Under the pieces are notes generated by a model. It did not search any database. It was not told where the DNA came from and worked only from the letters and a program-made list of their open reading frames with translations. Below are positions 26,625 through 35,792 of a stretch of DNA of 64,000 nt, one piece after another (the first letter of the stretch is position 1; every line of letters begins with the position of its first letter). The position numbers were made by a program, and so were the translations under genes. Origin of the DNA: Henriciella sp. (GTDB taxonomy: Bacteria > Pseudomonadota > Alphaproteobacteria > Caulobacterales > Hyphomonadaceae); assembly GCA_030066975.1 (NCBI GenBank), contig JASJAO010000004.1:1-64000 (forward strand), read 5' to 3'.

Positions 26625-26996
26625 CTAGTCCCCCTTCTTCTTGTACATGGCAAGCATGCGCTGGGTCACGAGGAACCCGCCGAATATGTTGACGCTGGCC
26701 AGAGCGACCGCGATGCCGCCAAGCGCTTTCGCGATCCAGCCGCCGTCAACCGCACCTGAGGCGGTCACAGCGACGATGGCGCCGACGATGATCACCGATG
26801 AAATTGCATTGGTCACCGCCATGAGCGGGGTATGCAGAGCCGGCGTGACCGACCAGACCACGTAGTAGCCGACAAAACAGGCCATCGCGAAAATGGCTGC
26901 GAGATAGACGGTCGGGCTGATCGTGCTGGCTTCGGCCGCATGTGCGGGCATCGTCAGAGTGAGCAGCCCAATAAATAGTGCAAAAGTTTTGGACAC
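26625..26996 (-). CDS. pntAB: NAD(P) transhydrogenase alpha-2 (small membrane) subunit
   Basis: The 123-aa protein carries the membrane part of the transhydrogenase alpha chain: a signal-like hydrophobic start and three more helices, with [22 protein letters not shown] matching the conserved loop and helix. I place the start at GTG 26996 (TGGAG upstream), not at the ATG at 27164. That longer frame would run through a repeat element and add about 56 residues of low-complexity sequence. It abuts pntB downstream and is separated from pntAA by the repeat. Confidence 0.9.
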   Translation of the reverse strand: MSKTFALFIGLLTLTMPAHAAEASTISPTVYLAAIFAMACFVGYYVVWSVTPALHTPLMAVTNAISSVIIVGAIVAVTASGAVDGGWIAKALGGIAVALASVNIFGGFLVTQRMLAMYKKKGD

Positions 26997-27024
26997 GAGC
27001 TGTGCTCCATTATGTTGAGTAATG

Positions 27025-27135
27025 TTGCCCTCATCCCTGTCCCTTCTCCCGCATCCGGGAGAAGGGGACGCTGGACGAGAGACACGTAAACCACGCGCCT
27101 CCCCCTCCCGGGTGCGGGAGGGGGAACGAGGGGGC
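27025..27135. repeat. Twin-hairpin dispersed repeat between pntAB and pntAA
   Basis: Two strong palindromes lie in the 164-nt gap: CCCTTCTCCCG / CGGGAGAAGGG (27041-27051 with 27056-27066) and CCCCCTCCCG / CGGGAGGGGG (27101-27110 with 27115-27124). The GC-rich sequence, with its GAGGGGGC tail, resembles the repeat units found between genes in related genomes. Sitting inside an operon, it could reduce expression of pntAB-pntB relative to pntAA or stabilise the upstream message. Confidence 0.6.
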
Positions 27136-27160
27136 GGGCACGAAATTGCGCTGTATTCAA

Positions 27161-28282
27161 TCATGCCTTCAACCTCTCATTCACAGTCTCGCCGCCGCGG
27201 GTCAGGATCATCGCGGTGACAATTTCATCGTCGGTATCGAGGTTCAGGCTGCCATCTTCCGCTGTAATCAGAGGCAGGAAGGCGAGCAAGTTTTTGGCGT
27301 AGAGCGAACTTGCATCCGCTGGCAGATGGGCGGGCAGGTTGGTGAACCCTGCGACTTTCACGCCGTCAACGTCAACGATCTCGTCCGGTTTTGACAGGGG
27401 GCAATTGCCCCCGGCGGATACGGCCATGTCGACGATCACTGATCCGGGGCGCATGGTCTTGACCATATCCTCGCTGACGAGAACCGGGGCAGGGCGGCCC
27501 GGGATCAGGGCTGTGGTGACCACAATATCCTGTTTGGCGATGTGGCTGGCGTTCAGTTCAGCCTGCTTGGCCTGATATTCTTCAGACATCTGCTTGGCAT
27601 AGCCGCCTGCCGTCTCAGCTGCTTTGAACTCTTCATCCTCAACTGCGATGAACTTGGCTCCGAGCGAGGCGACTTGTTCTTTCGCGGCGGGGCGAACATC
27701 GGTGGCGGTCACGACAGCCCCGAGGCGGCGCGCGGTGGCGATCGCCTGCAATCCGGCGACCCCCGCGCCCATGACAAAGACCTTGGCTGGCGCGACGGTG
27801 CCCGCTGCGGTCATCATCATCGGCATCGCGCGGCCATAAATGGTCGCCCCTTCGATCACCGCGCGATACCCGGCGAGGTTCGATTGCGAGGAGAGGGCGT
27901 CCATGCTCTGCGCACGGGTAATGCGCGGCGTGAATTCCATGGACAGGGCGGCAATCTTCCGCGCGTTGAGCGCTGCCGGATCCAATCCGAACGGGTCCAT
28001 CAGGCCAATCACTGTCAGGCCCTCTGGCAGTTTGGCGATTTCGGTGTCGGACGGCCCGCGAACCTTGAGCAGAAGATCCGCGTCTTTCAGGGCGCTCGGC
28101 ACGCCTGCAGCGATCTTTCCACCAGCGTCTTTATAGGCGTCGTCAGTGAATCCAGCCGCCAGACCGGCGCCTTTCTGCAGCGTGACCTCATGCCCGAGGC
28201 CAGTTAGCTTTTGTACAGAATCTGGTGTTGCGGCAACACGTACCTCCCCAGAAACCGTTTCTTTTAAAATGGTCAGTTTCAT
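27161..28282 (-). CDS. pntAA: NAD(P) transhydrogenase alpha-1 subunit (NAD-binding)
   Basis: The 373-aa soluble protein is domain I of transhydrogenase: MKLTILKET at the N-terminus, the V-R-V-A-A-T-P motif, and a NAD-binding G-A-G-V-A-G-L-Q-A (about 177-185). The start at 28282 fits the family; an in-frame start at 28408 would add unrelated residues. It is related to alanine dehydrogenase, but the paired pntAB/pntB genes fix its identity. The first gene of the operon, it is divergent from the TonB-dependent receptor across 247 nt. Confidence 0.95.
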   Translation of the reverse strand: MKLTILKETVSGEVRVAATPDSVQKLTGLGHEVTLQKGAGLAAGFTDDAYKDAGGKIAAGVPSALKDADLLLKVRGPSDTEIAKLPEGLTVIGLMDPFGLDPAALNARKIAALSMEFTPRITRAQSMDALSSQSNLAGYRAVIEGATIYGRAMPMMMTAAGTVAPAKVFVMGAGVAGLQAIATARRLGAVVTATDVRPAAKEQVASLGAKFIAVEDEEFKAAETAGGYAKQMSEEYQAKQAELNASHIAKQDIVVTTALIPGRPAPVLVSEDMVKTMRPGSVIVDMAVSAGGNCPLSKPDEIVDVDGVKVAGFTNLPAHLPADASSLYAKNLLAFLPLITAEDGSLNLDTDDEIVTAMILTRGGETVNERLKA

Positions 28283-28385
28283 AATTGCGTTCTGGGCAAA
28301 ATTGTGCGGAGCGACAAGAGCATATTTTATTTGGCGCATGATTATTGCGCCACTTTGCGTGATGAAATGCGAAAATTGCTGGTAT

Positions 28386-28408
28386 TTGACATGTGGCATG
28401 AATGCCAC
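28386..28408. promoter_or_regulatory. Palindrome overlapping a candidate -35 box between pntAA and the TonB receptor
   Basis: TTGACA (28386-28391) is followed directly by the near-complete palindrome GTGGCATGAATGCCAC (28393-28408; 7-bp arms around GA). It lies in the 247-nt divergent gap, 122 nt before the receptor ATG. A convincing -10 box was not found at 17 nt, so the promoter call is weak. The palindrome is a plausible binding site for a dimeric regulator of the receptor, pntAA or both. Confidence 0.45.
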
Positions 28409-28529
28409 GACTTGGAGCCATCAGTCTGACAGCAATGCGTTTTCGCAAGGGTGCCGCAGCGTCATGGGTCTATGTTGCGCATCGAGGGATTGTTCGGGAG
28501 TAATAAGAACAAAACAGGAAGACTCTTTG

Positions 28530-31097
28530 ATGAAAAAAATAAGCTTAATGACCGGCGCTGCCATCACGGCAATGCTGGTGTTCTCAGCGGGCACTGCAAT
28601 GGCGCAGGATGACGATGCTAGCGCGGAGGAATTGCGACAACAGCAGATTGTTGTCACTGGGACACGCTCTACAGATCGTACAGCCTTGGAAACTGCGGTT
28701 CCCGTCGACGTTTTTCCGGTCAGCGAACTGACCGAAACCGGACGGGTTGAGCTGAACCAAATTCTGGCCGCTACCGTGCCGTCGTTCAACTTCAATCAGA
28801 CCGCAATCAATGATGGTACGGATATCATCCGTCCTGCAACCTTGCGCGGGCTTGCGCCGGACCAGACACTGGTTCTGGTCAACAGCAAGCGTCGTCATCA
28901 GTCGGCCCTGGTGAATATTAACGGTTCGGTCGGTCGCGGGTCTGCCGCAGTTGATCTGAATTCTATTCCGACCTCGGCGATTGGCAGCGTTCAGGTCCTG
29001 CGCGATGGCGCGTCTGCTCAATACGGTTCTGATGCGATTGCCGGTGTGATCAACGTGCTGTTGAAGGAAGAAAGCTCCGGTGGCGGCGTGAACATTCGCT
29101 ACGGCGCGTTTGTGACCGACATTGAAGGCCAAGGCCGCGACGCTGTAGACGGTGAAACGCTTCAGGTCAGCGGTTGGAAGGGTTTTGCCCTCGGGGATGA
29201 TGGCTTTCTGACGATTTCAGCGGAATATAAGGATCGTAATCCATCGAACCGTGCCGGTTTGGATCCGCGATCTCAGTACATTACGCCAGGCGGGGTTGCT
29301 GATCCACGAGAAACGACCTTCGATCGTCTCAATCACCGCTATGGTAACGGCAATGCTGAAGACATCAATTTCTTCGCCAATGCGGGCTATGCCCTGAATC
29401 CCGATTGGGAGCTTTATGGTTGGGCGGGTTATCAGGACCGGGAGGCTGACAGTACAGGCTTTTATCGCCGGTCGAGCGATTCAGCGACGGGTCCTCTCGG
29501 AACGCGCTCAACGCCGAGAAATCTGACGGAAATCTATCCCGACGGCTTCCTGCCAACCATCGTCGGCGACGTCACAGATTTTAGCTTCGGCGGCGGTATT
29601 CGCGGTAATCTTGGCGGTTGGGACAGTGATTTCAGCGTCGTCTACGGCTCGAATGACCTGGACTATTCGGTTGTCGACACCTTGAACGCGTCGCTTGGGC
29701 CGACAAGCCCGACTGAATTCGATGCCGGCGCTCTGATCTACGACCAGGTTGTCGCGAATGCAGGTGTCACACGTACGTTTGCTGATCTACTGCCTGGCGA
29801 CACCACGGTGTCATTCGGTCTTGAGTATCGCGAAGAAGGGTACGAGATCGAAGCCGGTGAAGAAGCCTCCTATATTCAAGGCGGCTATCGCGGCGTTCCC
29901 GGTGTGAACTATGAACCGATCGTTGGCGAAAATGTTCCGGTTGGATTTGATATTGACGATCCGGCCACCTACCCCGATCCGTTTGATCCGAATTTCGGGG
30001 TTACATTTGCTGCCGGCAGCCAAGTGTTTGCCGGGTTTACACCGCAGTCTGAGGTTGACGCCAGCCGCGACAATATCGGTCTTTACGCCGATGTTGAGTG
30101 GGAACCGAATCCGCGGACCTTGCTGTCGGCTGCAGTTCGCTACGAGGACTATTCTGACTTTGGCGACACGATCACCGGTAAGATTACCGGTCGGTACGAT
30201 ATCTCCGATGTCATTGCCGTTCGTGGCGCAGTGAGCACGGGCTTCCGGGCGCCGTCTTTGCAGCAGCAATTCTTCACCGCCTCTTCAACCAACTTCATTG
30301 ATGGCGTGCCCTTTGAGGTCGGGACATTCCCGGCAACATCTGATGCGGCTGTCGCACTTGGCGCCCAGCCACTTGATGCCGAAGAAACAACCAGCTTCTC
30401 AGCCGGTGTTGTTCTGACGCCGATGGACGATTTCTTCATCACCATCGATGCCTACCAAATCGAAATTGAGGATCAGATCTTCCTGTCGGAGAATTTGGGC
30501 GGCGCAGAAGTTGAGGCGGTTCTGGCGAATGCGGGTGTGACCGGTGTCAGCCGAGTACGCTTCTTCCAGAATGGGATCGAAACGGAGACGACTGGGGTTG
30601 ATGTCGTCGCCCGCTACGACCTGGATCTGGGTGATCTTGGCGAGCTTGGATTGTCAGGCGCGTTCAACTATTCGGACGTCGAAGTCACTGAGGTGCCGGT
30701 CAATTCAGTGATCCCGGACCTGACGTTCTTTAGCCGGAATAATCGTTTGACGTTTGAAGAGAGCGCCCCGGAAACCAAGCTGATCTTGTCAGCGGATTAT
30801 GATTGGAAAGATGCGACCATCAATGCCAGGGCAACGCGCTATGGTGAAGTGATCGACCCATCCAACAATCCTGACAATGACTTCACTCTGGACGCTAAGT
30901 GGATTCTGGATGCATCGGTTGATTATGCCGTGTCCGACAAGGTGTCAGTGGGCTTTGGCATCGACAACATTCTGGATGAATACCCAACTGAAACACCAGA
31001 TAATCAGAACTTTAACGGCATATTCCCGTACTCAACCCGCTCACCTTTTGGGTTTGCTGGACGGTTTATGTATGCGCGCGCCGGGTTCACCTGGTAG
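28530..31097 (+). CDS. TonB-dependent outer-membrane receptor
   Basis: The 855-aa protein starts at ATG 28530 (AGGAAG upstream) with a Sec signal peptide (A-M-A-Q, about residue 26). The plug domain follows: Q-Q-I-V-V-T-G-T-R-S (TonB box region), then the conserved L-R-G-L-A-P-D-Q-T-L-V-L-V-N and V-L-R-D-G-A-S-A-Q-Y-G-S-D-A-I-A-G-V-I-N blocks. A 22-strand barrel ending in A-R-A-G-F-T-W completes it. The substrate cannot be read from sequence; the closest general type is the carbohydrate/oligomer class common in Caulobacterales. It is energised by a TonB system such as the one at 57.9-63 kb. Confidence 0.92.
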   Translation: MKKISLMTGAAITAMLVFSAGTAMAQDDDASAEELRQQQIVVTGTRSTDRTALETAVPVDVFPVSELTETGRVELNQILAATVPSFNFNQTAINDGTDIIRPATLRGLAPDQTLVLVNSKRRHQSALVNINGSVGRGSAAVDLNSIPTSAIGSVQVLRDGASAQYGSDAIAGVINVLLKEESSGGGVNIRYGAFVTDIEGQGRDAVDGETLQVSGWKGFALGDDGFLTISAEYKDRNPSNRAGLDPRSQYITPGGVADPRETTFDRLNHRYGNGNAEDINFFANAGYALNPDWELYGWAGYQDREADSTGFYRRSSDSATGPLGTRSTPRNLTEIYPDGFLPTIVGDVTDFSFGGGIRGNLGGWDSDFSVVYGSNDLDYSVVDTLNASLGPTSPTEFDAGALIYDQVVANAGVTRTFADLLPGDTTVSFGLEYREEGYEIEAGEEASYIQGGYRGVPGVNYEPIVGENVPVGFDIDDPATYPDPFDPNFGVTFAAGSQVFAGFTPQSEVDASRDNIGLYADVEWEPNPRTLLSAAVRYEDYSDFGDTITGKITGRYDISDVIAVRGAVSTGFRAPSLQQQFFTASSTNFIDGVPFEVGTFPATSDAAVALGAQPLDAEETTSFSAGVVLTPMDDFFITIDAYQIEIEDQIFLSENLGGAEVEAVLANAGVTGVSRVRFFQNGIETETTGVDVVARYDLDLGDLGELGLSGAFNYSDVEVTEVPVNSVIPDLTFFSRNNRLTFEESAPETKLILSADYDWKDATINARATRYGEVIDPSNNPDNDFTLDAKWILDASVDYAVSDKVSVGFGIDNILDEYPTETPDNQNFNGIFPYSTRSPFGFAGRFMYARAGFTW

Positions 31098-31120
31098 CCT
31101 GAAATCCTTCCTTAAAGTTG

Positions 31121-31147
31121 AAGCGCCGTCCCTCGTGGGCGGCGCTT
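31121..31147 (+). terminator. Hairpin terminator after the TonB-dependent receptor
   Basis: AAGCGCCG (31121-31128) pairs with CGGCGCTT (31140-31147) just after the receptor stop. A TTTGCGTTTG stretch follows, so the T run is imperfect. It separates the receptor from the rplKA promoter. Confidence 0.6.
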
Positions 31148-31169
31148 TGCGTTTGGGATGCTGTGATTG

Positions 31170-31198
31170 CTTGACCCGATCCCGTTTTTCGTCTTTAT
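31170..31198 (+). promoter_or_regulatory. Candidate promoter of rplK-rplA
   Basis: CTTGAC (31170-31175) and CTTTAT (31193-31198) are separated by exactly 17 nt. CTTGAC is the typical alphaproteobacterial housekeeping -35 form, and the -10 is a variant. The spacing to the L11 ATG at 31330 leaves a leader of about 125 nt. That leader includes GACCGG paired with CCGGTC around 31280-31305, which could be involved in L1 autoregulation; the latter point is inference. Confidence 0.6.
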
Positions 31199-31329
31199 GC
31201 GGCGCTTCGCTGCTGTGTCAGTGAAATCAATCGCTTGTGGGAGGGGGGCCAACCTTTGACCACGAGCCCTCTAAACCACGGCGACCGGATCGAAAGACCC
31301 CCGGTCATCACAAAGCCAAAGAGGTTATC

Positions 31330-31758
31330 ATGGCTAAGAAACTGCTGGGGCAGCTGAAGCTCCAGATTCCCGCTGGCGCGGCCAACCCGTCTCCTCCGGT
31401 CGGTCCGGCCCTTGGTCAGCGCGGCATCAACATCATGGAATTCTGTAAGGCGTTCAACGCCAAGACGGAGAAGATGGAAAAAGGCCTGCCGCTGCCGGTC
31501 GTGATCGACTATTATCAGGACAAGTCGTTCACGTTTATCGTGAAAACAGCGCCAGCCTCCGTGCTGCTGAAAAAGGCGGCGGGTCTAAAGTCCGGTTCGC
31601 AAGAGCCAGGTCGCTCCGTAGCCGGGTCAGTGACCCGCGCGCAGTGCCGCGAGATTGCGGAAGCAAAGATGGCAGATCTGAACGCCAACGATCTCGACCA
31701 GGCGACCAAAATCATTGAGGGCTCCGCGCGCTCAATGGGTCTTGAAGTGACGGGGTAA
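31330..31758 (+). CDS. rplK: 50S ribosomal protein L11
   Basis: The 142-aa protein has the highly conserved [21 protein letters not shown]-x-G segment and the C-terminal G-S-A-R-S-M-G-L. It binds the GTPase-associated region of 23S rRNA and is a landmark of the rplKAJL cluster. In most bacteria secE-nusG precedes it. Here the TonB-dependent receptor lies upstream and no nusG is visible. An earlier in-frame start at 31237 is rejected because homology begins at MAKKLLG. Confidence 0.97.
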   Translation: MAKKLLGQLKLQIPAGAANPSPPVGPALGQRGINIMEFCKAFNAKTEKMEKGLPLPVVIDYYQDKSFTFIVKTAPASVLLKKAAGLKSGSQEPGRSVAGSVTRAQCREIAEAKMADLNANDLDQATKIIEGSARSMGLEVTG

Positions 31759-31764
31759 GAGACA

Positions 31765-32460
31765 ATGGCTGTAGGAAAAAGATATCGCGCCGCGGCTGAA
31801 ACGGTAGAGGCTGAAAAGGCCTATAGCGTCGCTGAGGCGGTGAAACTGGTGAAGTCCAACGCGACCTCCAAGTTTGATGAGACGATCGACATTGCCGTCA
31901 ATCTCGGTGTCGACCCGAAATATGCCGACCAAATGGTGCGCGGGGTTGTGTCGCTGCCGTCTGGCACGGGCAAGGATGTCCGCGTGGCGGTGTTTGCCCG
32001 CGACGCGAAAGCCGACGAAGCCCGCGAAGCCGGCGCTGAAATTGTCGGTGCGGAAGACCTGATGGAAGAGATCCAGAACGGCAAGTCTGACTTTGATCGC
32101 GTGATTGCCTCACCGGACATGATGTCTGTCGTGGGGCGCCTTGGTAAGGTGCTTGGGCCGCGTGGTCTTATGCCAAACCCGAAAGTGGGAACTGTGACCC
32201 CAAATGTCGGTCAGGCCGTCAAAGACGCCAAGGGTGGCTCTGTTGAGTTCCGGGTTGAGAAGCTTGGCATCATTCATGCCGGGATCGGCAAAGCGTCCTT
32301 CAGCGAAGATGCAATTGAGAAAAACGTCCGCGCCTTCGTTGAGGCCTTGCTGAAAGCCAAACCGTCAGGCGCAAAAGGCACCTATATGAAGAAGGTCACA
32401 GTGTCTTCGACCATGGGCCCAGGCGTGATGATCGATACAGGCGATGTGATCCCAAGCTAG
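31765..32460 (+). CDS. rplA: 50S ribosomal protein L1
   Basis: The 231-aa protein is L1 of the ribosomal L1 stalk and the translational repressor of its own operon in many bacteria. It contains the signature [22 protein letters not shown] and G-P-G-V-M-I-D near the end. It lies 6 nt after rplK. A strong terminator follows, so rplK-rplA is transcribed as its own unit. Confidence 0.98.
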   Translation: MAVGKRYRAAAETVEAEKAYSVAEAVKLVKSNATSKFDETIDIAVNLGVDPKYADQMVRGVVSLPSGTGKDVRVAVFARDAKADEAREAGAEIVGAEDLMEEIQNGKSDFDRVIASPDMMSVVGRLGKVLGPRGLMPNPKVGTVTPNVGQAVKDAKGGSVEFRVEKLGIIHAGIGKASFSEDAIEKNVRAFVEALLKAKPSGAKGTYMKKVTVSSTMGPGVMIDTGDVIPS

Positions 32461-32486
32461 GGCGTACCCTCGTTATATAAAAATTG

Positions 32487-32523
32487 AAATGCCCGCCGGA
32501 TCGCTCTGGCGGGCATTTTTGTT
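32487..32523 (+). terminator. Rho-independent terminator after rplA
   Basis: An 11-bp perfect stem (32487-32497 AAATGCCCGCC with 32508-32518 GGCGGGCATTT) is followed by the T run that starts at 32516. It ends the rplK-rplA unit before the convergent M28 peptidase gene. Confidence 0.9.
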
Positions 32524-32539
32524 GGGTTGCGTTTGGGGG

Positions 32540-34231
32540 CTACTCGGCCGTTTCCTGCGGGCCGTTGAACTGCTTGGCGAAAAAGTCGCCGGCGCGCCAG
32601 AGGGGACGCTGGTCTGCGTTGGCAAGTGTCAGCGCGATATAGCCGTTGATCTCTGCGAAATTGGCAGCTGCGACATAGCTGATGGAATTGTTCAAATCAT
32701 CGGCCGGACGGTGGTAGTGTTTCGCAAAATGCGTCGCCCAGGCTTCTTCGCCGCCATTGGCGAAGCCGGTCGCGAGGAAGATCGACGGCACGCCGATCTC
32801 AACCAGGCGGAAATGATCTGAGCGCGTGAACAGACCCTGGTCCGGGAACGGGTCGGGGCTGAGCACCATGTCCATTTTCTCCGCGGCGCTGCTGACGGCA
32901 TCTGCGATTGTGGAGCGATCAGCGCCGAAGGCGACGACATCCTCGAACTCATAGGTCAGCACCGGCATGTCCAGATTGACATTCCCGACCAGGCGCTCAA
33001 CCGGCACGGTCGGATTCTGAGCGAAATACTCCGCGCCCAGCAGGCCTTTTTCCTCAGCGGTGACGAAGAGCAGCATCAAAGAGCGTTTCGGGCGTTCGCC
33101 TTCCAGAACCATGCGCGCGACTTCCAGCATCGTTGCCACGCCCGCCGCATTGTCGAGCGCGCCATTATTGATCCGGTCTTCAAGGAAAGACTGTGAGACC
33201 CCGATATGATCGAGATGCGCGGTCAGGACGATGATTTCGTCTTTCATGACCGGATCGCGGCCTTCAATCAGGCCGATGACATTGTCTGACTCCACGATGT
33301 CGATCTTTGATTCCTGGCTCATCGCCACAGTGAACGGCAAGTCGAAGCCAGACACGGCCCCGCCTTCGGCTTCAGCAGCGTCCATAATTGCGTCGAAATC
33401 CTGTCCCGCCGCCTCCATCAGCTTGCGGCCCCCGTCCAGGGACATAAAGGCAGCGACTTGCAGACCCGGCGCACGCGAGAACGGGGTGCCGTCCGGCTGC
33501 AGCCAGTTCATCCGCGCCGAGTCGAGTCGTCCCTCATTGACCAGGCGGGAAAAGGCATAGACGCGTTCCCGGGTTGGGGTCTGTAAAGTAATGACGCCCA
33601 CCGCGCCGCGCTTCGACGCTTCAGAGCTTTTCCGTGAGCCGTAATAGGCACGCTCCTCAGTCTGAATGCCTTTCGGTGTGCCGCTCAACATGACCACGAC
33701 TTTGCCGTCCACATCGAGACCAGCATAGTCATCCCGTCCCAGATCGGGCGCGACCACACCGAAACCGACAAAAACGAGTTCGGCTTCGACGCTACTCTCT
33801 TCGAAACTCGTCGAACCGGAGACGACGTAATCGACTTCGCTTTCCAGGCCGAGCGCCGTGCCGCTCTCGATGTCGCGAACACCGAATGAGAGATTCTCAG
33901 GAGAGCGGTAGCCGCGTTGCAGCGGAACAGTTTGAAAATACGTGCCGTCTGTGCCAGCTGGGGCAACGCCCATTTGCGCGAGCTGATCGGCGACATAGGC
34001 CGCGGCCGCGTCATAGCCGGGCGTTCCGGCCTCGCGGCCCAGCAAGTCGTCGCTGGCCAGGAAAGTCATATGCGCCTGGATCAGATCGGCATCGGGCTCA
34101 AGTGAAACCTCAGAGGTCAGTTCCACTTCCGTCCCGGTCGATGAGGATGAGGAGGTAGAGTCTTCTGTCGCGGGCTGACAGGCGGTGGCAAGGACGATTG
34201 CGGATACGAGGGCGGGCAGAATAGGTTTCAA
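32540..34231 (-). CDS. M28 family metallopeptidase lipoprotein
   Basis: The 563-aa protein has a lipoprotein signal (lipid Cys at residue 18 in VLATAC). A Ser/Thr/Glu-rich spacer follows, then a mixed N-terminal domain including a PA-type insertion (about 140-290). The M28 domain has zinc ligands in H-L-D-H (about 340), G-A-L-D-N-A-A-G (about 355-360), T-A-E-E-K-G (about 390) and a late H-F-R/H-Y-H-R-P-A-D-D region. It should cut amino-terminal residues from peptides in the envelope. It lies on the opposite strand between rplA and rplJ, breaking the usual ribosomal cluster. Confidence 0.88.
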   Translation of the reverse strand: MKPILPALVSAIVLATACQPATEDSTSSSSSTGTEVELTSEVSLEPDADLIQAHMTFLASDDLLGREAGTPGYDAAAAYVADQLAQMGVAPAGTDGTYFQTVPLQRGYRSPENLSFGVRDIESGTALGLESEVDYVVSGSTSFEESSVEAELVFVGFGVVAPDLGRDDYAGLDVDGKVVVMLSGTPKGIQTEERAYYGSRKSSEASKRGAVGVITLQTPTRERVYAFSRLVNEGRLDSARMNWLQPDGTPFSRAPGLQVAAFMSLDGGRKLMEAAGQDFDAIMDAAEAEGGAVSGFDLPFTVAMSQESKIDIVESDNVIGLIEGRDPVMKDEIIVLTAHLDHIGVSQSFLEDRINNGALDNAAGVATMLEVARMVLEGERPKRSLMLLFVTAEEKGLLGAEYFAQNPTVPVERLVGNVNLDMPVLTYEFEDVVAFGADRSTIADAVSSAAEKMDMVLSPDPFPDQGLFTRSDHFRLVEIGVPSIFLATGFANGGEEAWATHFAKHYHRPADDLNNSISYVAAANFAEINGYIALTLANADQRPLWRAGDFFAKQFNGPQETAE

Positions 34232-34363
34232 GAGATTTCACCTTTCATGAAAGATTATCCCACGCCTCTGCCGCATCCGGCACGAATCGTCCAGCACGGA
34301 GCCGCTATTCCTGGGCGGGTTGGATTGAGATAGAACCGCTCGATCGCCTTTTTTGCACGCCCC

Positions 34364-34659
34364 CTTGACTTTTCTGAAATTAGCTCTTGCGCACTTGTGG
34401 GCAATGCGTTAACTCACGCCCCTTGCGGGAGATGAGCATTGCTGATCTCCCGTTTCCTGTCCGAGATCATGGGTGAGGCGATCTGGCCTCATAATTCCTA
34501 TGTTAGACGGGGTGAGGCAGGTTTGTTGCCAAGTGGTGACAGGCGGTCTGCCAGGCCCTGGGCAGGTGCCCATGTCCGACCTCCATATAATGGAGTGCGG
34601 GCGGAAGGCAAACACCCGGGCGCTCGGATGGTCCGATCGCCTCTTGAAGGAGATCCGCA
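34364..34659 (+). ncRNA. Putative L10 leader with attenuator-like hairpin
   Basis: The 428-nt gap before rplJ contains a candidate -35 (CTTGAC at 34364) and, at 34426-34452, an 8-bp perfect hairpin (CGGGAGAT / ATCTCCCG). A structured, G-rich leader of about 200 nt up to the L10 ribosome site AAGGAGA follows. L10 or the L10-L12 complex represses its own mRNA in bacteria by binding such a leader. I infer this class from position and length only, because no consensus was aligned. The 34232-34363 part shows nothing recognisable. Confidence 0.45.
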
Positions 34660-35175
34660 ATGGATAAAGCTGGAAAAGCCGAATCCCTGGAAATGCTTGG
34701 CGGCATTTTTGAGGAATCCGGCAGCGTCGTGGTGGCGCGTTATACCGGTCTCACCGTTGCGGAAATGACTGATTTCCGGGGTAAACTGCGCGAGCAGGGT
34801 GCCACGGCGAAGGTGGTCAAGAATCGTCTGGCGAAAATCGCGCTGGACGGCAAAGGCGGCGATGATGCAGCGGCGATGTTCGTTGATCAAACCGTAATTG
34901 CCTATTCATCTGATCCTGTCGCGGCGGCAAAAGGTGCTGCGGATTTTGCCAAAGAGAACGAGAAGCTCGTGATCATTGGCGGGGTGATGGATGACAAGGT
35001 TCTGGATGCGAAAGGGGTTGAGGCGCTCGCCAAACTTCCATCGCTTGATCAGCTTCGTGGCAAGCTTATCGGACTGCTCCAGGCTCCGGCAACGAAAGTT
35101 GCGGGCGTGGTTCAGGCCCCAGCGGGTCAATTGGCGCGTGTCATCTCTGCCTATGGAAGCAAGGACGCGGCCTAA
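34660..35175 (+). CDS. rplJ: 50S ribosomal protein L10
   Basis: The 171-aa protein carries the L10 N-terminal rRNA-binding domain (Y-T-G-L-T-V-A-E-M-T, V-K-N-R-L-A-K) and the C-terminal helix that binds L7/L12 dimers. It anchors the L7/L12 stalk. GAAGGAGA lies before the ATG. It precedes rplL by 62 nt; rpoB-rpoC follow. The 2.2-kb spacing from rplA is unusual. Confidence 0.97.
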   Translation: MDKAGKAESLEMLGGIFEESGSVVVARYTGLTVAEMTDFRGKLREQGATAKVVKNRLAKIALDGKGGDDAAAMFVDQTVIAYSSDPVAAAKGAADFAKENEKLVIIGGVMDDKVLDAKGVEALAKLPSLDQLRGKLIGLLQAPATKVAGVVQAPAGQLARVISAYGSKDAA

Positions 35176-35237
35176 CCGGTCATTTTCACAACCAAACAGA
35201 CCTTCAATATCTCACCCCCGTTTTAAGGAATTAAACA

Positions 35238-35621
35238 ATGTCCAAATTGGAACAAATCGTAGAAGACCTGTCCGGTCTGACCGTGCTTGAAGCTGCTGAA
35301 CTGGCCACGCTTCTGGAAGACAAGTGGGGCGTCTCTGCGGCGGCGCCTGTGGCTGTTGCGGCGGTTGCTGGCGGCGGCGACGCTGGTGGCGAAGCGGCAG
35401 CTGACAAGGACGAGTTCGACGTCGTTCTGACAGATGCCGGCGCCAAGAAGATCGGCGTGATTAAAGTCGTTCGCGAAGTCGTCTCCGGCCTTGGCCTGAA
35501 AGAAGCTAAAGAGCTGGTTGAGTCCGCTCCGAAAGCCATCAAGGAGGGCGTGTCGAAAGACGAAGCTGAAGAGCTCAAGAAGAAGTTTGAAGAAGCTGGC
35601 GCTTCTGTCGAGATCAAATAG
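35238..35621 (+). CDS. rplL: 50S ribosomal protein L7/L12
   Basis: The 127-aa acidic protein has the helical N-terminal dimerisation part ([20 protein letters not shown]), an Ala/Gly hinge, and the C-terminal elongation-factor binding domain (K-I-x-V-I-K-V-V-R-E-V). It makes the flexible stalk that recruits EF-G and EF-Tu, whose genes lie downstream in the window. AAGGA precedes the start. Confidence 0.97.
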   Translation: MSKLEQIVEDLSGLTVLEAAELATLLEDKWGVSAAAPVAVAAVAGGGDAGGEAAADKDEFDVVLTDAGAKKIGVIKVVREVVSGLGLKEAKELVESAPKAIKEGVSKDEAEELKKKFEEAGASVEIK

Positions 35622-35698
35622 ATCTCGTGGCTCTCAATTGAGAGCGTGTTGAGTACAGGGTCTCAGGTTCGCGCGGAACAGAGATCTGAAAAATTAAG

Positions 35699-35727
35699 CG
35701 CGGCAAAGTCGTTCTGGCTTTGCCGCG
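35699..35727 (+). promoter_or_regulatory. Hairpin between rplL and rpoB (attenuator or processing site)
   Basis: CGCGGCAAAG (35699-35708) pairs perfectly with CTTTGCCGCG (35718-35727) around a 9-nt loop in the 171-nt rplL-rpoB gap. Only a short TTTTA lies about 8 nt later. In enteric bacteria this gap holds an attenuator and an RNase III site, so a similar role is proposed by analogy. Confidence 0.55.
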
Positions 35728-35792
35728 TCCGCGCGTTTTAGGCGACACGCTGTTCTGGCTCAGTCTCCAGACAGCAAAAAACGGGACACAAG

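Noticed and set aside
27000-27164. Longer pntAB starting at 27164
   Set aside because: It would run through the twin-hairpin repeat and add low-complexity residues. The GTG at 26996 fits the family and has a ribosome site.
28146-28529. Longer TonB receptor starting at 28146
   Set aside because: That start overlaps pntAA on the other strand and lacks a signal peptide. ATG 28530 begins a clear one.
34365-34393. Strong promoter call for rplJ
   Set aside because: CTTGAC/TTGACT is present, but no acceptable -10 box was found at 16-18 nt, so only a tentative leader is reported.
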